From assembly GCF_003026495.1 (NCBI RefSeq), contig NZ_PYMA01000003.1:372001-436000 (forward strand): a stretch of DNA of 64,000 nt, given 5' to 3'. This DNA comes from Photobacterium sanctipauli. GTDB lineage: Bacteria; Pseudomonadota; Gammaproteobacteria; Enterobacterales; Vibrionaceae. The notes under the pieces were generated by a model. The model ran no database searches. It saw only the letters and a list, made by a program, of their open reading frames with translations, and was not told the origin of the DNA. The translations under genes and the position numbers were made by a program. Positions 19,318 through 28,496 of the stretch are shown here, in pieces (within the stretch, counting starts at the first letter, position 1; the number at the start of each line of letters is the position of its first letter).

Positions 19318-19558
19318 GTTGCCCGTCACCCAGCCTCCCCCCGCCTTCACTATCCCGCATAGATAATACACCATACTGTTTAACGACTTATATGCTACTA
19401 TTTGCTATTAAAGTCGATGAGCTTTCTTGGTGCTGACATTCATAAATCCAATACTCATAAAACTAATATTCATAAAACACGGCCAGCCCCAAACAAGCAA
19501 CCATAAGAAAAGGCTTTAAAACAGGACGTTTGCTAACCTATTCATGGATTGAGTCGGT

Positions 19559-22500
19559 ATGAAAAAATTCAAGATCTCCCTTCGCCTTACTGTTGGTGTA
19601 ATGTTCGTTATCGCGACAATACTGACAGCGCTGGTGGCTATTTCCCTGCAATATCATTTCAGTAAAAAGATGGCAACAGAGCACGCGCTATCCACGCTGG
19701 CAATGTCATCTAGCGAGTTAAGTGACTATATCCACACCCTCAATGTCGATGCCAATCACACCATTCGTCTGCTGGCAGCAGTTAACCGTGCCATTGATGC
19801 CCCACTGACCGAAGTTGAAATACGCTCAATCCTGACCGAGGCAATTAAAGACAACCCGTTGTTTTACAGTATCTATGTGGCTTCGGAAGACGAAAACTTC
19901 TATCAGGTAATCAACTTGGATTCCTCCCCTGTCGTCAGGGATAGGATACGGGCAAAAGCCATCGACCGTTGGGTGGTCATCAAGATCACCGGTGATAAAG
20001 ATAACCGCATCAGAGAAACCGCCTACTACAGCGAAACCTTCAACTTACGCACCAAGAAAACCACCGAAAGCAACTATTTCCCAACAGAAAGGCCGTGGTA
20101 TACCTCGGCCAGTTTCGATTCGGTAACCAAAACCGCCCCTTACCTGTTCAAGCACTTAAAAATTACCGGCCAAACCTATTCCTACGCATTCATCAGCAAC
20201 AAGCAAGTTAGCAGCAAGCGACATGTACTGGGTATGGATATCGCCCTGTCATCCGTTGCCTCGAAAATCGGCGCGACAGCGCTTGGACTGGAAGAAAATC
20301 CAGAAATAGAGTCTTACCTTCACTTGGAAACCGGTGAGATCATCGCGTCCAACCAGGCCGCGCAGCCTTCGCAAAGGATTCCGCTATCCCAACCACTACT
20401 ATTATCGCCAGAGCAGAAACAAATCATTGCCAACACACCGTCGATTAAAATCTCTAACCAGAATGCTTGGGCGCCTATGGACTTTGCCATATCAGGGCAA
20501 CCACAAGGCTATGCGGTTGAGGTCATCCAACTAATCGAGGCGATGACAGGGCTACATTTTGAATTCATCAATGGCTTTACCTGGCAGCAGCTCGTTAACC
20601 AGTACCATCTAAAGTCGTTAGATAGCCTGCATTCGCTGCAAAAGTGGGATAACTCGGGCATCGAAGGGCACTACACCAATCCGCTCTATACGCTGCCATT
20701 TGCCCTTATCACCAAAGATAACCGCCTAGACATCAGGCAGCTGGCTGAACTGGATAACCAAACTATCGCCATCTTGGCTGGATGGTCGATAACGCCACAG
20801 CTCATCAAAGACTACCCCAGCATCACCATAAAAGAAGTTGCCGATTTAAAAACAGGGTTCGAGGCCGTACAAAACGGTACTGTCGATGCCTTAATCGATA
20901 CCCGGGCAGTATTGGCCTATGGCCTAAACCAATACTACTACCAGAACCTTAAGCTCCATGATGGGCTCTCCGACCTTGATAGCCGCTACCCTAACCAGTT
21001 TTACCTTGTGCTCCAACCTGAGCACGCCGCCCTGGTACCTATCATCAATGCCGCCTTGAACAACATCAGCTTGCAACAGCAACATGTCTTAAGCCAAAAA
21101 TGGCTGGCTGAAAAAATAGAGAAAAGCGACACGGTTCTCCCCTACCAAGCCTTGGTCGACCTCTCACTCAACAAGGCTGAACACGGCAAGATTGTGACGC
21201 GCACAATCAACGGCAAAAAGCGCTTCATCTACATGACACCAATCAGCCGCGACTCGGGCAGCAACGAGTTGCTTTCCGTAATCATTCCCGAACAGGTGAT
21301 TTACCATGACGTATCGGAGAAGGTTGCCACGGCGATCATTATCACCGTTGTACTCATGTCATTGACACTACCGATCGCTTGGTTTTTTGGCGCCCCTATC
21401 GTGAGGCCAATCCAGCAGTTAAGGCGAGAAACCAAGAAAATCAAAGCTCGGCAATACCATGATGTCGCACTAATCGATACTCCCATCAAGGAAGTCTGGG
21501 AGCTTTCCCGCGATGTCAAAGACATGGCGCAAGCCCTCGAAAAACACGAAGAAGCCCAAGAAGCATTTGTTGAATCTTTCATCAAGCTGATTGCTCAAGC
21601 GATCGATGACAAATCGCCCTATACCGCAGGGCACTGTAACCGTGTACCAGAGCTGGGCTTGATGCTGGCAGAAGCTGCCGAAAAAAGCGATACGCCCCCA
21701 TTCAATCACTTCCAATTCAAAAACGATGACGAAAGGCGCGAATTCAGGATTGCGGCATGGCTACATGATTGTGGCAAGATCACCACGCCGGAGCACATCG
21801 TGGACAAGGGCACAAAGTTGGAAGCCAACTACAACCGCATCCATGAAATCCGTACCCGCTTTGAAGTCTTGTGGCGTGATGCAGAAATCGCTGCGCTGCG
21901 GCATATCATGGCCTCACCCGAAGAAAGCGAAATGGCAAAACAGGCCCTAAAAAGCAAGCAACAGCAACTTAAGGAGGACTTTGCCTTCATCGCCCAAGCC
22001 AATGTCGGTAGTGAGTTTATAAGCCCTGAAAAAGTCGACAACATCGAACGTATCGCCGCCCAAACTTGGATCCGCCACTTCGATGATCGGCTGGGTTTAT
22101 CCCCCATTGAGGAGATCGCCATTACCGATACACCACAACAAGTGCCAGTTACTGAAACCCTGCTTTCGGATAAGCCACAACACATTATCCACCGCGATCG
22201 TGATGTAGAGTTTGACCCTAAGTTTGGTATCAAGATCGATGTACCGGAGCACCTGTATAACCTTGGCGAAATCTACAACCTATCGATCAGCCGCGGCACG
22301 CTCACCAAGGAAGACCGCTACAAAATCAACGAGCATATGATCAGCACCATCAAGATGCTTGAAAACCTGCCGTTCCCAGAAGAACTCAGCCGCGTCCCAC
22401 GCTATGCGTCCACTCACCACGAGACCTTAAAAGGCACGGGCTACCCAAGAAAGCTAACGGGTGACGACTTGTCGATCCCTGAGCGCATTCTGGTGATCGC

Positions 22501-22735
22501 CGACATCTTCGAGGCGCTGACTGCCGCTGATAGGCCATATAAAAAAGCCAAGCCAGTGAGCGTGGCCGTCGATATCATGTACAAGATGGCGCTTGATCAG
22601 CACTTGGATATCGCCCTGTTCCGCCTGTTCTTGCAAAGTGGGATTCACCAGCAATACGCCAAGTTATACCTCAAGCCAGAGCAGTGCGATGAAGTCGATG
22701 TAGAAAAGTACCTCAATATCGAAGATGCGGCGTAG
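19559..22735 (+). CDS. HD-GYP phosphodiesterase with dCache-like and SBP_bac_3-like sensor domains
   Basis: This 1058-residue membrane protein probably hydrolyses c-di-GMP. Order of parts: membrane segment (about 10-30), dCache-like periplasmic domain (about 35-250), a bacterial solute-binding protein family 3-like domain (about 285-525), a further small periplasmic stretch, a second membrane segment (about 590-615), a HAMP-like linker, and an HD-GYP domain from about residue 675. HDCGKI (about 736) and HHETLKGTGYP (about 952) are present, so the domain should be active. About 170 residues are inserted between HDCGKI and the next conserved helix. It stands alone. Its ligand is unknown; the second sensor resembles amino acid or other small-molecule binders. 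Confidence 0.9.
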   Translation: MKKFKISLRLTVGVMFVIATILTALVAISLQYHFSKKMATEHALSTLAMSSSELSDYIHTLNVDANHTIRLLAAVNRAIDAPLTEVEIRSILTEAIKDNPLFYSIYVASEDENFYQVINLDSSPVVRDRIRAKAIDRWVVIKITGDKDNRIRETAYYSETFNLRTKKTTESNYFPTERPWYTSASFDSVTKTAPYLFKHLKITGQTYSYAFISNKQVSSKRHVLGMDIALSSVASKIGATALGLEENPEIESYLHLETGEIIASNQAAQPSQRIPLSQPLLLSPEQKQIIANTPSIKISNQNAWAPMDFAISGQPQGYAVEVIQLIEAMTGLHFEFINGFTWQQLVNQYHLKSLDSLHSLQKWDNSGIEGHYTNPLYTLPFALITKDNRLDIRQLAELDNQTIAILAGWSITPQLIKDYPSITIKEVADLKTGFEAVQNGTVDALIDTRAVLAYGLNQYYYQNLKLHDGLSDLDSRYPNQFYLVLQPEHAALVPIINAALNNISLQQQHVLSQKWLAEKIEKSDTVLPYQALVDLSLNKAEHGKIVTRTINGKKRFIYMTPISRDSGSNELLSVIIPEQVIYHDVSEKVATAIIITVVLMSLTLPIAWFFGAPIVRPIQQLRRETKKIKARQYHDVALIDTPIKEVWELSRDVKDMAQALEKHEEAQEAFVESFIKLIAQAIDDKSPYTAGHCNRVPELGLMLAEAAEKSDTPPFNHFQFKNDDERREFRIAAWLHDCGKITTPEHIVDKGTKLEANYNRIHEIRTRFEVLWRDAEIAALRHIMASPEESEMAKQALKSKQQQLKEDFAFIAQANVGSEFISPEKVDNIERIAAQTWIRHFDDRLGLSPIEEIAITDTPQQVPVTETLLSDKPQHIIHRDRDVEFDPKFGIKIDVPEHLYNLGEIYNLSISRGTLTKEDRYKINEHMISTIKMLENLPFPEELSRVPRYASTHHETLKGTGYPRKLTGDDLSIPERILVIADIFEALTAADRPYKKAKPVSVAVDIMYKMALDQHLDIALFRLFLQSGIHQQYAKLYLKPEQCDEVDVEKYLNIEDAA

Positions 22736-22906
22736 GCTTAGGTTGCTTCTAAGGCAATTGATACCGACATGGTTTCAATCCTGCACTATCACCTGTAAAG
22801 TACGGCCAACATTACCGTTTAGCAGTACATCTACCAAAGGGCATGAGAGTACCTTATGCTTTAACTAAGTAGGTAGGTTTACCAAGTTACAAAGAGTATT
22901 TAACCC

Positions 22907-23158
22907 ATGAACAATGAACTAGATATCATCGACAACCTGGAAGAGCTAGAGCGCTTTTTGATCTCTATCGAAGATGGCGGCCTTGGCCTGAAAGACGTTG
23001 CAGGTGTCGCACTGGCAACCAACAATACCGATGGCCGTCCGTTTATCGCAGTACTCGACGATAAGCACCAACTGCTTCTAGGCCGCTGGGTTAGCCAAGA
23101 AGTTTACGAGAACGGTAAAGACTTGGTTCGCAACGGCCCTAAGCGCACTAAGCACTAG
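22907..23158 (+). CDS. Small conserved-looking hypothetical protein (83 aa)
   Basis: I do not recognise a family. The protein is acidic at the N-terminus and basic at the C-terminus (GPKRTKH), with no signal peptide or membrane segment, and reads like a small globular cytoplasmic protein. A Shine-Dalgarno-like AAAGAG lies upstream, and a strong terminator follows about 55 bp after the stop codon, which supports a real monocistronic gene. Confidence 0.7.
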   Translation: MNNELDIIDNLEELERFLISIEDGGLGLKDVAGVALATNNTDGRPFIAVLDDKHQLLLGRWVSQEVYENGKDLVRNGPKRTKH

Positions 23159-23212
23159 TACCTGGGCACTAAGTCCATGCTTTGGACTTACTCTGCCAAC
23201 CTCGATACTCAC

Positions 23213-23250
23213 AAAAAAGCCGCTGAACGTTGATGTTCAGCGGCTTTTTG
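23213..23250. terminator. Bidirectional terminator between convergent genes
   Basis: GCCGCTGAAC and its complement flank a 6-nt loop, with A6 on the left and T5 on the right, so it can work on both strands for the 83-aa gene and the CHRD gene. Confidence 0.92.
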
Positions 23251-23254
23251 CTTA

Positions 23255-24523
23255 CTAGTCGATCTGGCCTCGCACTTCACCACTAGGGACCTCAGGGGTA
23301 TGAACATTGATATAATGCCCCCCGGCCAACAAGGTATTCGCGGTATCCTCATCGAGTGTGACGTTGTCTGGGCTGCGCCATACATTCACATCACTGCCAT
23401 CTTGCACCAATCCAACCACTACACCACCATTGGCACCAACCTCTCCTTCATGGACATGCGCTGCCGACGCACCTTCCAGGCCGGATGTAATAACCAGTAC
23501 TGACAACACGCTGGTAGAGCGGTCAAACCAAACATAGCCATCGCCAGAACCATCAGTGACAACCGGCGGGACTTCTTCATCACCACTTAAACCAAATGCA
23601 AAGATCTTGACCATCTCATTGACAATCTGGCCACGGATCTCACCACTCGGTACGCCCGGGGTATGGACGTTGACATAGTGCCCGCCCGCAAGCAACGTAT
23701 TGGCGACATCAGCCTCAAGTGTCGTATCTTCCGGTGTTTGCCATACCGTTGGGTCCTCTGCATTTTGTTCTAAGAACACTGCCACGCCACCATTGGTACC
23801 AATTTCCCCCTCATGGATATGCGCCGCTTCAGCATCATCAACACCCGTTGTAATCACTTTCAAATCAAGCTCATAACTTTCGGTATTTAACGTGGCATAC
23901 CCTAGCCCACTGGCATCGGTATCAACCGCTGGCACTTCTTGGTTGCCATCAAGCACAAACGCCAGTATTTCTGTATTGGCATCGACTATCTGCCCTCGTA
24001 GCTCACCCGGTGGGTTCTGCTGGGTATGGACATTAAGATACCATTCGCCGTTCATCAACATATCTGCTTGTTCCATGGTGATTTCGGTACTTTCAACACT
24101 CATGGTGCCATCGCCATTGTCAGTAAACTCGAAAGCAACTGGGCCATTTGTCCCGATACTACCTTCATGGATATGAACAGACACCACATTGTCGACATTA
24201 GACACATCAACCTCGGCACTTAGGGTGTAAGTATCCCCCTCCCCTGGTCCTGGATCAGGATCTGGGTCGTCATCCTTGTGCTTATACTTATGTTCGTGTT
24301 TCTGGGGTGGGTTCTTGTTCGTAGTCGAGGTTAGGGTAACAAAATGCTCTTCATCACCCTTTTCAACCAGCAAGGTTACCGCCCCGCTGGCCGTTGCCAT
24401 TGTTTCCACCGGCGGCACTTGCTGCGCCCCCGATAAAGTGACATCAAAGGTAAACTCTTCATCATGACAGCCAACCAAAGATACAACTGAGATCAACAAT
24501 GCCCAAATCACATGTTTACTCAT
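23255..24523 (-). CDS. Lipoprotein with three CHRD domains
   Basis: This 422-residue exported lipoprotein carries three CHRD (chordin-like) domains. The lipobox is SLVGC at about residues 15-19. A His/Lys-rich segment and an Asp-Pro/Gly-Pro linker interrupt the first domain. Each repeat shows the typical AHIHEGEIGTNGG and VNVHTPxxPSGEIRGQI motifs (the first domain has variants). The function of bacterial CHRD proteins is unknown; the many His residues suggest metal binding, which is inference. The start at 24523 has GGAGGAG upstream, which rules out the longer frame start at 24550. The gene is monocistronic. Confidence 0.88.
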   Translation of the reverse strand: MSKHVIWALLISVVSLVGCHDEEFTFDVTLSGAQQVPPVETMATASGAVTLLVEKGDEEHFVTLTSTTNKNPPQKHEHKYKHKDDDPDPDPGPGEGDTYTLSAEVDVSNVDNVVSVHIHEGSIGTNGPVAFEFTDNGDGTMSVESTEITMEQADMLMNGEWYLNVHTQQNPPGELRGQIVDANTEILAFVLDGNQEVPAVDTDASGLGYATLNTESYELDLKVITTGVDDAEAAHIHEGEIGTNGGVAVFLEQNAEDPTVWQTPEDTTLEADVANTLLAGGHYVNVHTPGVPSGEIRGQIVNEMVKIFAFGLSGDEEVPPVVTDGSGDGYVWFDRSTSVLSVLVITSGLEGASAAHVHEGEVGANGGVVVGLVQDGSDVNVWRSPDNVTLDEDTANTLLAGGHYINVHTPEVPSGEVRGQID

Positions 24524-24707
24524 ACTCTCCTCCAACAGACGTTGCTGCACTGACAGGAAAGTGTAGTTATACCTGCTCAGCTAAAACCTTATACATTGTC
24601 TTAGCTTTAAGACAGGCGCCGCCTATCTAAGACTTAGCAGCGCAATACATTGAAAAGTCACCCTAAGGCCAAGCGATGTGGTGAAAATAATTATTTTTGT
24701 ATGGCGA

Positions 24708-24834
24708 GGCTCTAATATGGCGGAGTGCTTCGAGGGTATTGCGGATTTACTTCGCCCTACGGGCCGTTGCTTTAAAGCGCCTTCGGCTAGCAACGTTGTC
24801 TCGCTTCGCTCGGCTGAACCCTAGATTCAAATGT
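24708..24834 (-). other. GC-rich structured element downstream of tRNA-Ser, possible tRNA relic
   Basis: This stretch is more GC-rich than its surroundings and is full of short hairpins such as GCC-TTCG-GGC-like pieces. Its two ends resemble the tRNA-Ser gene next to it: a 12-nt match TGAACCCTAGAT (24814-24825) and TGGCGGAG (24718-24725), both in the same order as in the tRNA 3' half but separated by about 90 nt. The frame across it on the plus strand is not a credible gene. It may be an eroded tRNA copy with inserted sequence or a repeated extragenic element. Confidence 0.45.
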
Positions 24835-24866
24835 AAAAAAGCCCAGCACTTCTGCTGGGCTTTTTT
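24835..24866 (-). terminator. Terminator downstream of tRNA-Ser
   Basis: GCCCAGCA-CTTC-TGCTGGGC is flanked by A6 and T6, located 5 bp after the tRNA 3' end on the minus strand. It is symmetric and could work in both directions. Confidence 0.92.
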
Positions 24867-24871
24867 GAATG

Positions 24872-24962
24872 TGGCGGAGAGATAGGGATTTGAACCCTAG
24901 ATACGCTACAAACGTATGCCGGTTTTCAAGACCGGTGCTTTCAACCACTCAGCCATCTCTCC
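24872..24962 (-). tRNA. tRNA-Ser (anticodon UGA), CCA encoded
   Basis: The minus strand reads GGAGAGATGGCTGAGTGG at the 5' end, an anticodon loop CTTGAAA within a CCGGT/ACCGG stem, a long variable arm (ATACGT...), a T arm with GGTTCAAATCC, and TCTCTCC-G-CCA at the 3' end. The acceptor stem pairs perfectly. The long variable arm is the class II serine form. Confidence 0.97.
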
Positions 24963-24975
24963 GTAAGTGCGGCAA

Positions 24976-25004
24976 ATAATACGGAGGTTTGAGCAAGCTG
25001 TAAA
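24976..25004 (-). promoter_or_regulatory. Sigma70-type promoter of tRNA-Ser
   Basis: TTTACA and TATTAT are separated by 17 nt on the minus strand, ending 13 bp before the mature tRNA 5' end. Confidence 0.8.
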
Positions 25005-25068
25005 GCCCTAATTTAACCCAATATAACTAAGTGCTCACTATCGCAACAACATGCTTAGCAATAAGACT

Positions 25069-25761
25069 TTACTTTAGAAAGCGAGCAGATATGTCTTTGA
25101 AAACACCCTGGGCATCGTCGGCAATAATCGCACCGTGGGTCACCACTATTTGCGAGAAGTCCCAGCTTTGGATCTCACGAATAAACGTGCTGAAGGCTGG
25201 CTTATTCTTGATAGCAAATCCCATTTTCAATGGCGGCGCGACACACTTCCCTTTAAAGCCAATTGGCTCAAAGATGTAATTATTCATAAAGCCTGCCAAT
25301 CCTGTCGCTTTGTTTTCTGGGTGGTTTTGGATCATATCGGTCACAATCAGCGAGCCCGATTTTTCATGGAAAAAGACGGTTTCATTAAAGAAGGGAACCG
25401 ACGGCATGGTTGCCCATATCAAATCGTCTTGCCAAGGGTTTTCCATCCCCTGCTGAATAATATGGTAGTTGGATAACGGAACTTTTCGTGGGATACCCGC
25501 GCTCACATACGCATCTGCGTCGGGGTATGCGTCGCACCATTCTTGTAGCCATTTGCTATGGTTGTCGCTGGCGGCAACAATCGCCTTCACTGGGCCAATT
25601 GCATCGATTTGCTGTTTCAACTCATCGGATAATGCCGTTGGTGAGTGCAGCCACACACTCCCGTCTGATAAACGAATGATGGTCATCCGAAGCCCAAGCT
25701 TAGATCCCATCATTTTCATTGAATCTTCACGCGCCCAAATGTTCTCGCCAATCTGTTGCAT
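25069..25761 (-). CDS. DUF4336 family protein (metallo-beta-lactamase-like fold)
   Basis: This 230-residue cytoplasmic protein appears to be a DUF4336 member, a family distantly related to metallo-beta-lactamases. Visible landmarks are the IWLHSP-like strand (SVWLHSPTALS), a degenerate metal loop (AASDNHSKW near residue 65) and a late VVTHGAII motif with a His near residue 210. The function is unknown. GAGG lies before the ATG. No operon partners are seen. Confidence 0.7.
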   Translation of the reverse strand: MQQIGENIWAREDSMKMMGSKLGLRMTIIRLSDGSVWLHSPTALSDELKQQIDAIGPVKAIVAASDNHSKWLQEWCDAYPDADAYVSAGIPRKVPLSNYHIIQQGMENPWQDDLIWATMPSVPFFNETVFFHEKSGSLIVTDMIQNHPENKATGLAGFMNNYIFEPIGFKGKCVAPPLKMGFAIKNKPAFSTFIREIQSWDFSQIVVTHGAIIADDAQGVFKDISARFLK

Positions 25762-25908
25762 CGCCGCCTCGCTAGTTGCTTGTTTCTAATCAACTCTTGC
25801 CTCTAAACAACTATAGTGCCAGAGCAAAAAATTAAGACATCTTGGTGCGATCACACATTGAAATAACTAGCACGTGAAACATTGATCCAACTCGCAGGTG
25901 CCACACAT

Positions 25909-26079
25909 TTATTTGTCTGATTCGGTTAAGACGATAGAGAAATCCAGCCCATCGTCAAAGAAATCGACATTACCCACCTGCACCATTCGGTAAAGAGACC
26001 AAACTGCAACGATAAGTGTCGCAAGGATCAGGTGAAGCAATGGTGGCTTCAGGTAATGCTTAGCCGTTGATTTTTCCAT
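25909..26079 (-). CDS. Small single-pass membrane protein (56 aa)
   Basis: The protein has a basic N-terminus, one hydrophobic segment (about residues 14-32) and an acidic tail ending in LTESDK. The start at 26079 has GAGGAG 7 nt upstream, which strongly supports translation. I do not recognise a family. It stands alone. Confidence 0.65.
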   Translation of the reverse strand: MEKSTAKHYLKPPLLHLILATLIVAVWSLYRMVQVGNVDFFDDGLDFSIVLTESDK

Positions 26080-26295
26080 GTTATCTCTCCTCATCGCCCT
26101 GGGGTTGCTAGGGCAAGGGGGAGGATAAAGGCAGGTGATAATTAATTAAATCTTATTATTTTTACCACTTGGTTAAGCAGTAATTAACATTAGCGAAATT
26201 GGTATTCAATCGGTCTGATAATTGAGAAAGAAAGAGAAAACTCATGCCCCAGCTATTATTCGCAAAACTCGCCAGGGCACAATTTGATTTGATCG

Positions 26296-26937
26296 CTATA
26301 AATACGCTTTAACGTCTGATAATGACGTCACAATGGCCATCGCCCGCTCGGCCACATCAGCAGCAGGTGATAGCAAATCAGGGATCATCACAGCATGGCA
26401 ACCTGCATCAAGACCAGCACGCATACCATTGTTGGAATCTTCCAACACTAAGCAATCTGCTGGTGCAATATCTAACTGCTCACAGGCCATTAGATAACAA
26501 TCTGGCGCAGGCTTTCCGTTAGTCACATTCTCGGAGGTAATCACGACATCAAACTGCGCTAGGTAACCGGAGTCGGCAAAGTGGTGCTTCACTTGCGCCA
26601 ATGCTGACGAAGTCACCAGGGCACACTTCAAGTTTTGTTGCTTGAGAAAAGCAAAAATCACATCAAATCCCGGTTTGTAGGCAACACCTTTTTCACGCTC
26701 GGCAACCACCATCGCATCACGAACCTGACGGAAGCGCGCAAGATCCAGCATCTCGCCAAACTGGTTGACTAGGCGGCGCTCGCATTCAGCATCTTGCACA
26801 CCAATGAACGACTGGTAATCATCATCACTTAACAATAATTCCTGTTCATCCGCCGCATACTGCCAGCAAGTTTTGTACAAACCTTCGGTATCGAAGATCA
26901 GGCCATCCATATCAAACAACACAGCTTTAATGTTCAT
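26296..26937 (-). CDS. HAD-family phosphatase, beta-phosphoglucomutase-like
   Basis: This 213-residue cytoplasmic HAD hydrolase has motif I DMDGLIFDTE (nucleophile Asp near residue 9), motif II VTSS, a Lys in NGKPAPDCY, and motif IV LEDSNNGMRAG. The alpha-helical cap lies between motifs I and II. Such enzymes dephosphorylate sugar phosphates or isomerise them; the substrate cannot be told. A second member of the same subfamily is at 32482-33132. It is followed by a separate VOC gene upstream on the same strand with a 62-bp gap. Confidence 0.9.
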   Translation of the reverse strand: MNIKAVLFDMDGLIFDTEGLYKTCWQYAADEQELLLSDDDYQSFIGVQDAECERRLVNQFGEMLDLARFRQVRDAMVVAEREKGVAYKPGFDVIFAFLKQQNLKCALVTSSALAQVKHHFADSGYLAQFDVVITSENVTNGKPAPDCYLMACEQLDIAPADCLVLEDSNNGMRAGLDAGCHAVMIPDLLSPAADVAERAMAIVTSLSDVKAYL

Positions 26938-26999
26938 TTCACCTTCCTATTGCACCAAAACAAATCAGGACGACATACGCCCCTTCACACCCTCAGCCG

Positions 27000-27389
27000 C
27001 TAGGAAGTTAGCTCCAAGCGGTTATCTTCTGGATCAAGCACCACGCTTTCATAATAGCCGTCTCCGGTACGTCGCGGGCCATCAATCACTTTATACCCGT
27101 CGTTAGCTAAACGTGCGGTTAATGTATCGACGGCTTGTTCAGAGCCCAGCGATACCGCCAAGTGAATAAAGCCAGTAAACTGCGCAATAGGGTCTTGATT
27201 AGAAACAGGAATACTATCGTTATGCATGATTTCCAAACGTGCACCGTTATCAAAACTTAGAAAATAGGATGAAAAGCCTTTCTGGGCATTCACATACTTA
27301 TCATTGGCATCAGCTGCGAAGTAAGTTTGGTAAAACTCTCGCATTGTTTCCAAATCACGTACCCACATTGCCACATGTTCAATTTTCAT
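27000..27389 (-). CDS. VOC/glyoxalase-family protein
   Basis: This 129-residue protein has the vicinal oxygen chelate fold made of two beta-alpha-beta-beta-beta modules. Metal ligand candidates are His5 (KIEHVAMWV), His in FIHLAVSL and Glu in DPEDNRLELTS. It is probably a metal-dependent lyase, isomerase or dioxygenase, or a resistance protein; the substrate is unknown. AGAGG precedes the ATG. It sits between the DeoR regulator and the HAD gene on the same strand and may be co-transcribed with them. Confidence 0.88.
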   Translation of the reverse strand: MKIEHVAMWVRDLETMREFYQTYFAADANDKYVNAQKGFSSYFLSFDNGARLEIMHNDSIPVSNQDPIAQFTGFIHLAVSLGSEQAVDTLTARLANDGYKVIDGPRRTGDGYYESVVLDPEDNRLELTS

Positions 27390-27477
27390 TTTTACCTCTA
27401 TCTATTACATCAACCTGAAATACCAATCGCCGCCGACTACAGAGAGACGGATGTTACCTACTGTATGAATTAAAAAA

Positions 27478-28245
27478 TCACACCGTCATCACTTCAATGT
27501 CACTTGCCACAAACTCGCCAAGGCGACTGTCAGCATTGGTCACCAGCACATCAATGTTTGCTATTGGCGTAACTAAATAAGGTGAGCGTAAATGAAGTTT
27601 GTCTTTACTCGCCAGCAGCACCGTTTTACGTGCTTGTTGCACCATCGTCCTTTTGACATCGGCTTCATCCAAGTCATCGGCTGATAACCCAAAATCACAG
27701 TCGAGGCCGCATACGCCCAAAACAGCCATATCAGCAGTGTATTGGCCGATATCCCTTACCGTATTGGCCCCAGTGGCTATCGCCCCCAGCGGCCGAAGCC
27801 TTCCTCCCAATAAGATGGTATCGACTTGGCGCTCCAGTAGATGGGAGGCAATCACAGGTGACGGCGTGATAACCGTTATCGAACTCCCAACAGGAATGGC
27901 TTTCGCAATGGCGAGCGTAGAAGTGCCACCATCAAGAAACAGCGTTTGCACACCATTGAGCAATGACTGAATCGTTACCTGTGCATCAGCAAGCCAAGCA
28001 TTCGCTTCATTTAACCTGTCGAAAAAAGGCTTCGCCGGAACAGAGGCTGGGACAGCCCCGCCCTTTACCCGTTTTAGCAGCCCTTGCTTTTCTAGCGCAA
28101 TCAAATCACGGCGGATCGTATCCAGTGAAACAGCCAACTCCCCGGCGATATCTTTCGCGACTAAATTTCCGCCTTGCTGCAAGCGAGTGACAAGTAGGCT
28201 CTGCCTTGTATCGGGATTATTTAGATCAAGAGGTGTCTCAGCCAT
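27478..28245 (-). CDS. DeoR/GlpR-family transcriptional regulator
   Basis: This 255-residue regulator has an N-terminal DeoR helix-turn-helix (about residues 15-60, with VSLDTIRRDLIALEKQGLLKRVKGGAV) and a C-terminal DeoR sensor domain with FLDGGTSTLAIA and SADDLDEADVK motifs, which bind sugar phosphates in this family. It probably controls the following VOC and HAD genes, itself, or an unlinked sugar operon. Several TTGC-N8-GCAA-like palindromes lie upstream of its start and are good operator candidates. Confidence 0.92.
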   Translation of the reverse strand: MAETPLDLNNPDTRQSLLVTRLQQGGNLVAKDIAGELAVSLDTIRRDLIALEKQGLLKRVKGGAVPASVPAKPFFDRLNEANAWLADAQVTIQSLLNGVQTLFLDGGTSTLAIAKAIPVGSSITVITPSPVIASHLLERQVDTILLGGRLRPLGAIATGANTVRDIGQYTADMAVLGVCGLDCDFGLSADDLDEADVKRTMVQQARKTVLLASKDKLHLRSPYLVTPIANIDVLVTNADSRLGEFVASDIEVMTV

Positions 28246-28284
28246 GGTTTTTCCTATTCATGCGCTCTTAGTTAATGAGTGCAT

Positions 28285-28405
28285 CATAATCTGCAAAAAA
28301 ACGCAGATCAATGCAAATACCCGCAAAAAAACAGGAACAAATTTCGGCTTTAAATTGCACTAATTAGCAATTTTGTGCATTTTTTTGCAATTATCTTTGC
28401 AAGAT
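28285..28405. promoter_or_regulatory. Cluster of TGC/GCA palindromes upstream of the DeoR gene
   Basis: Within 120 bp there are several small palindromes of related form: CTGC-N8-GCAG, TTGC-N8-GCAA, TGCA-N6-TGCA and TTGCAA-N6-TTGCAA. They fit the spacing of DeoR-type operators and lie between the regulator's start and the azlCD end. Autoregulation is an inference. Confidence 0.5.
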
Positions 28406-28423
28406 AAAGGGATAATGGCGTGA

Positions 28424-28460
28424 GCCACCAACCTAAACACCGTGTATTTAGGTTGGTGGC
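28424..28460. terminator. Perfect 14-bp inverted repeat, likely terminator of azlCD
   Basis: GCCACCAACCTAAA and its exact complement flank a 9-nt loop, about 37 bp after the azlD stop codon. No T tract follows on the minus strand, so intrinsic termination is uncertain, but the stem is very stable. Confidence 0.5.
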
Positions 28461-28496
28461 AATGCCGCTAACGGGCGAGAAATTAAAAGGGGGAAA

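Noticed and set aside
24697..24885. A 62-residue plus-strand frame across the element beside tRNA-Ser
   Set aside because: It runs over the structured element, the terminator and into the tRNA gene. The Arg/Leu-rich product looks like translated non-coding DNA.
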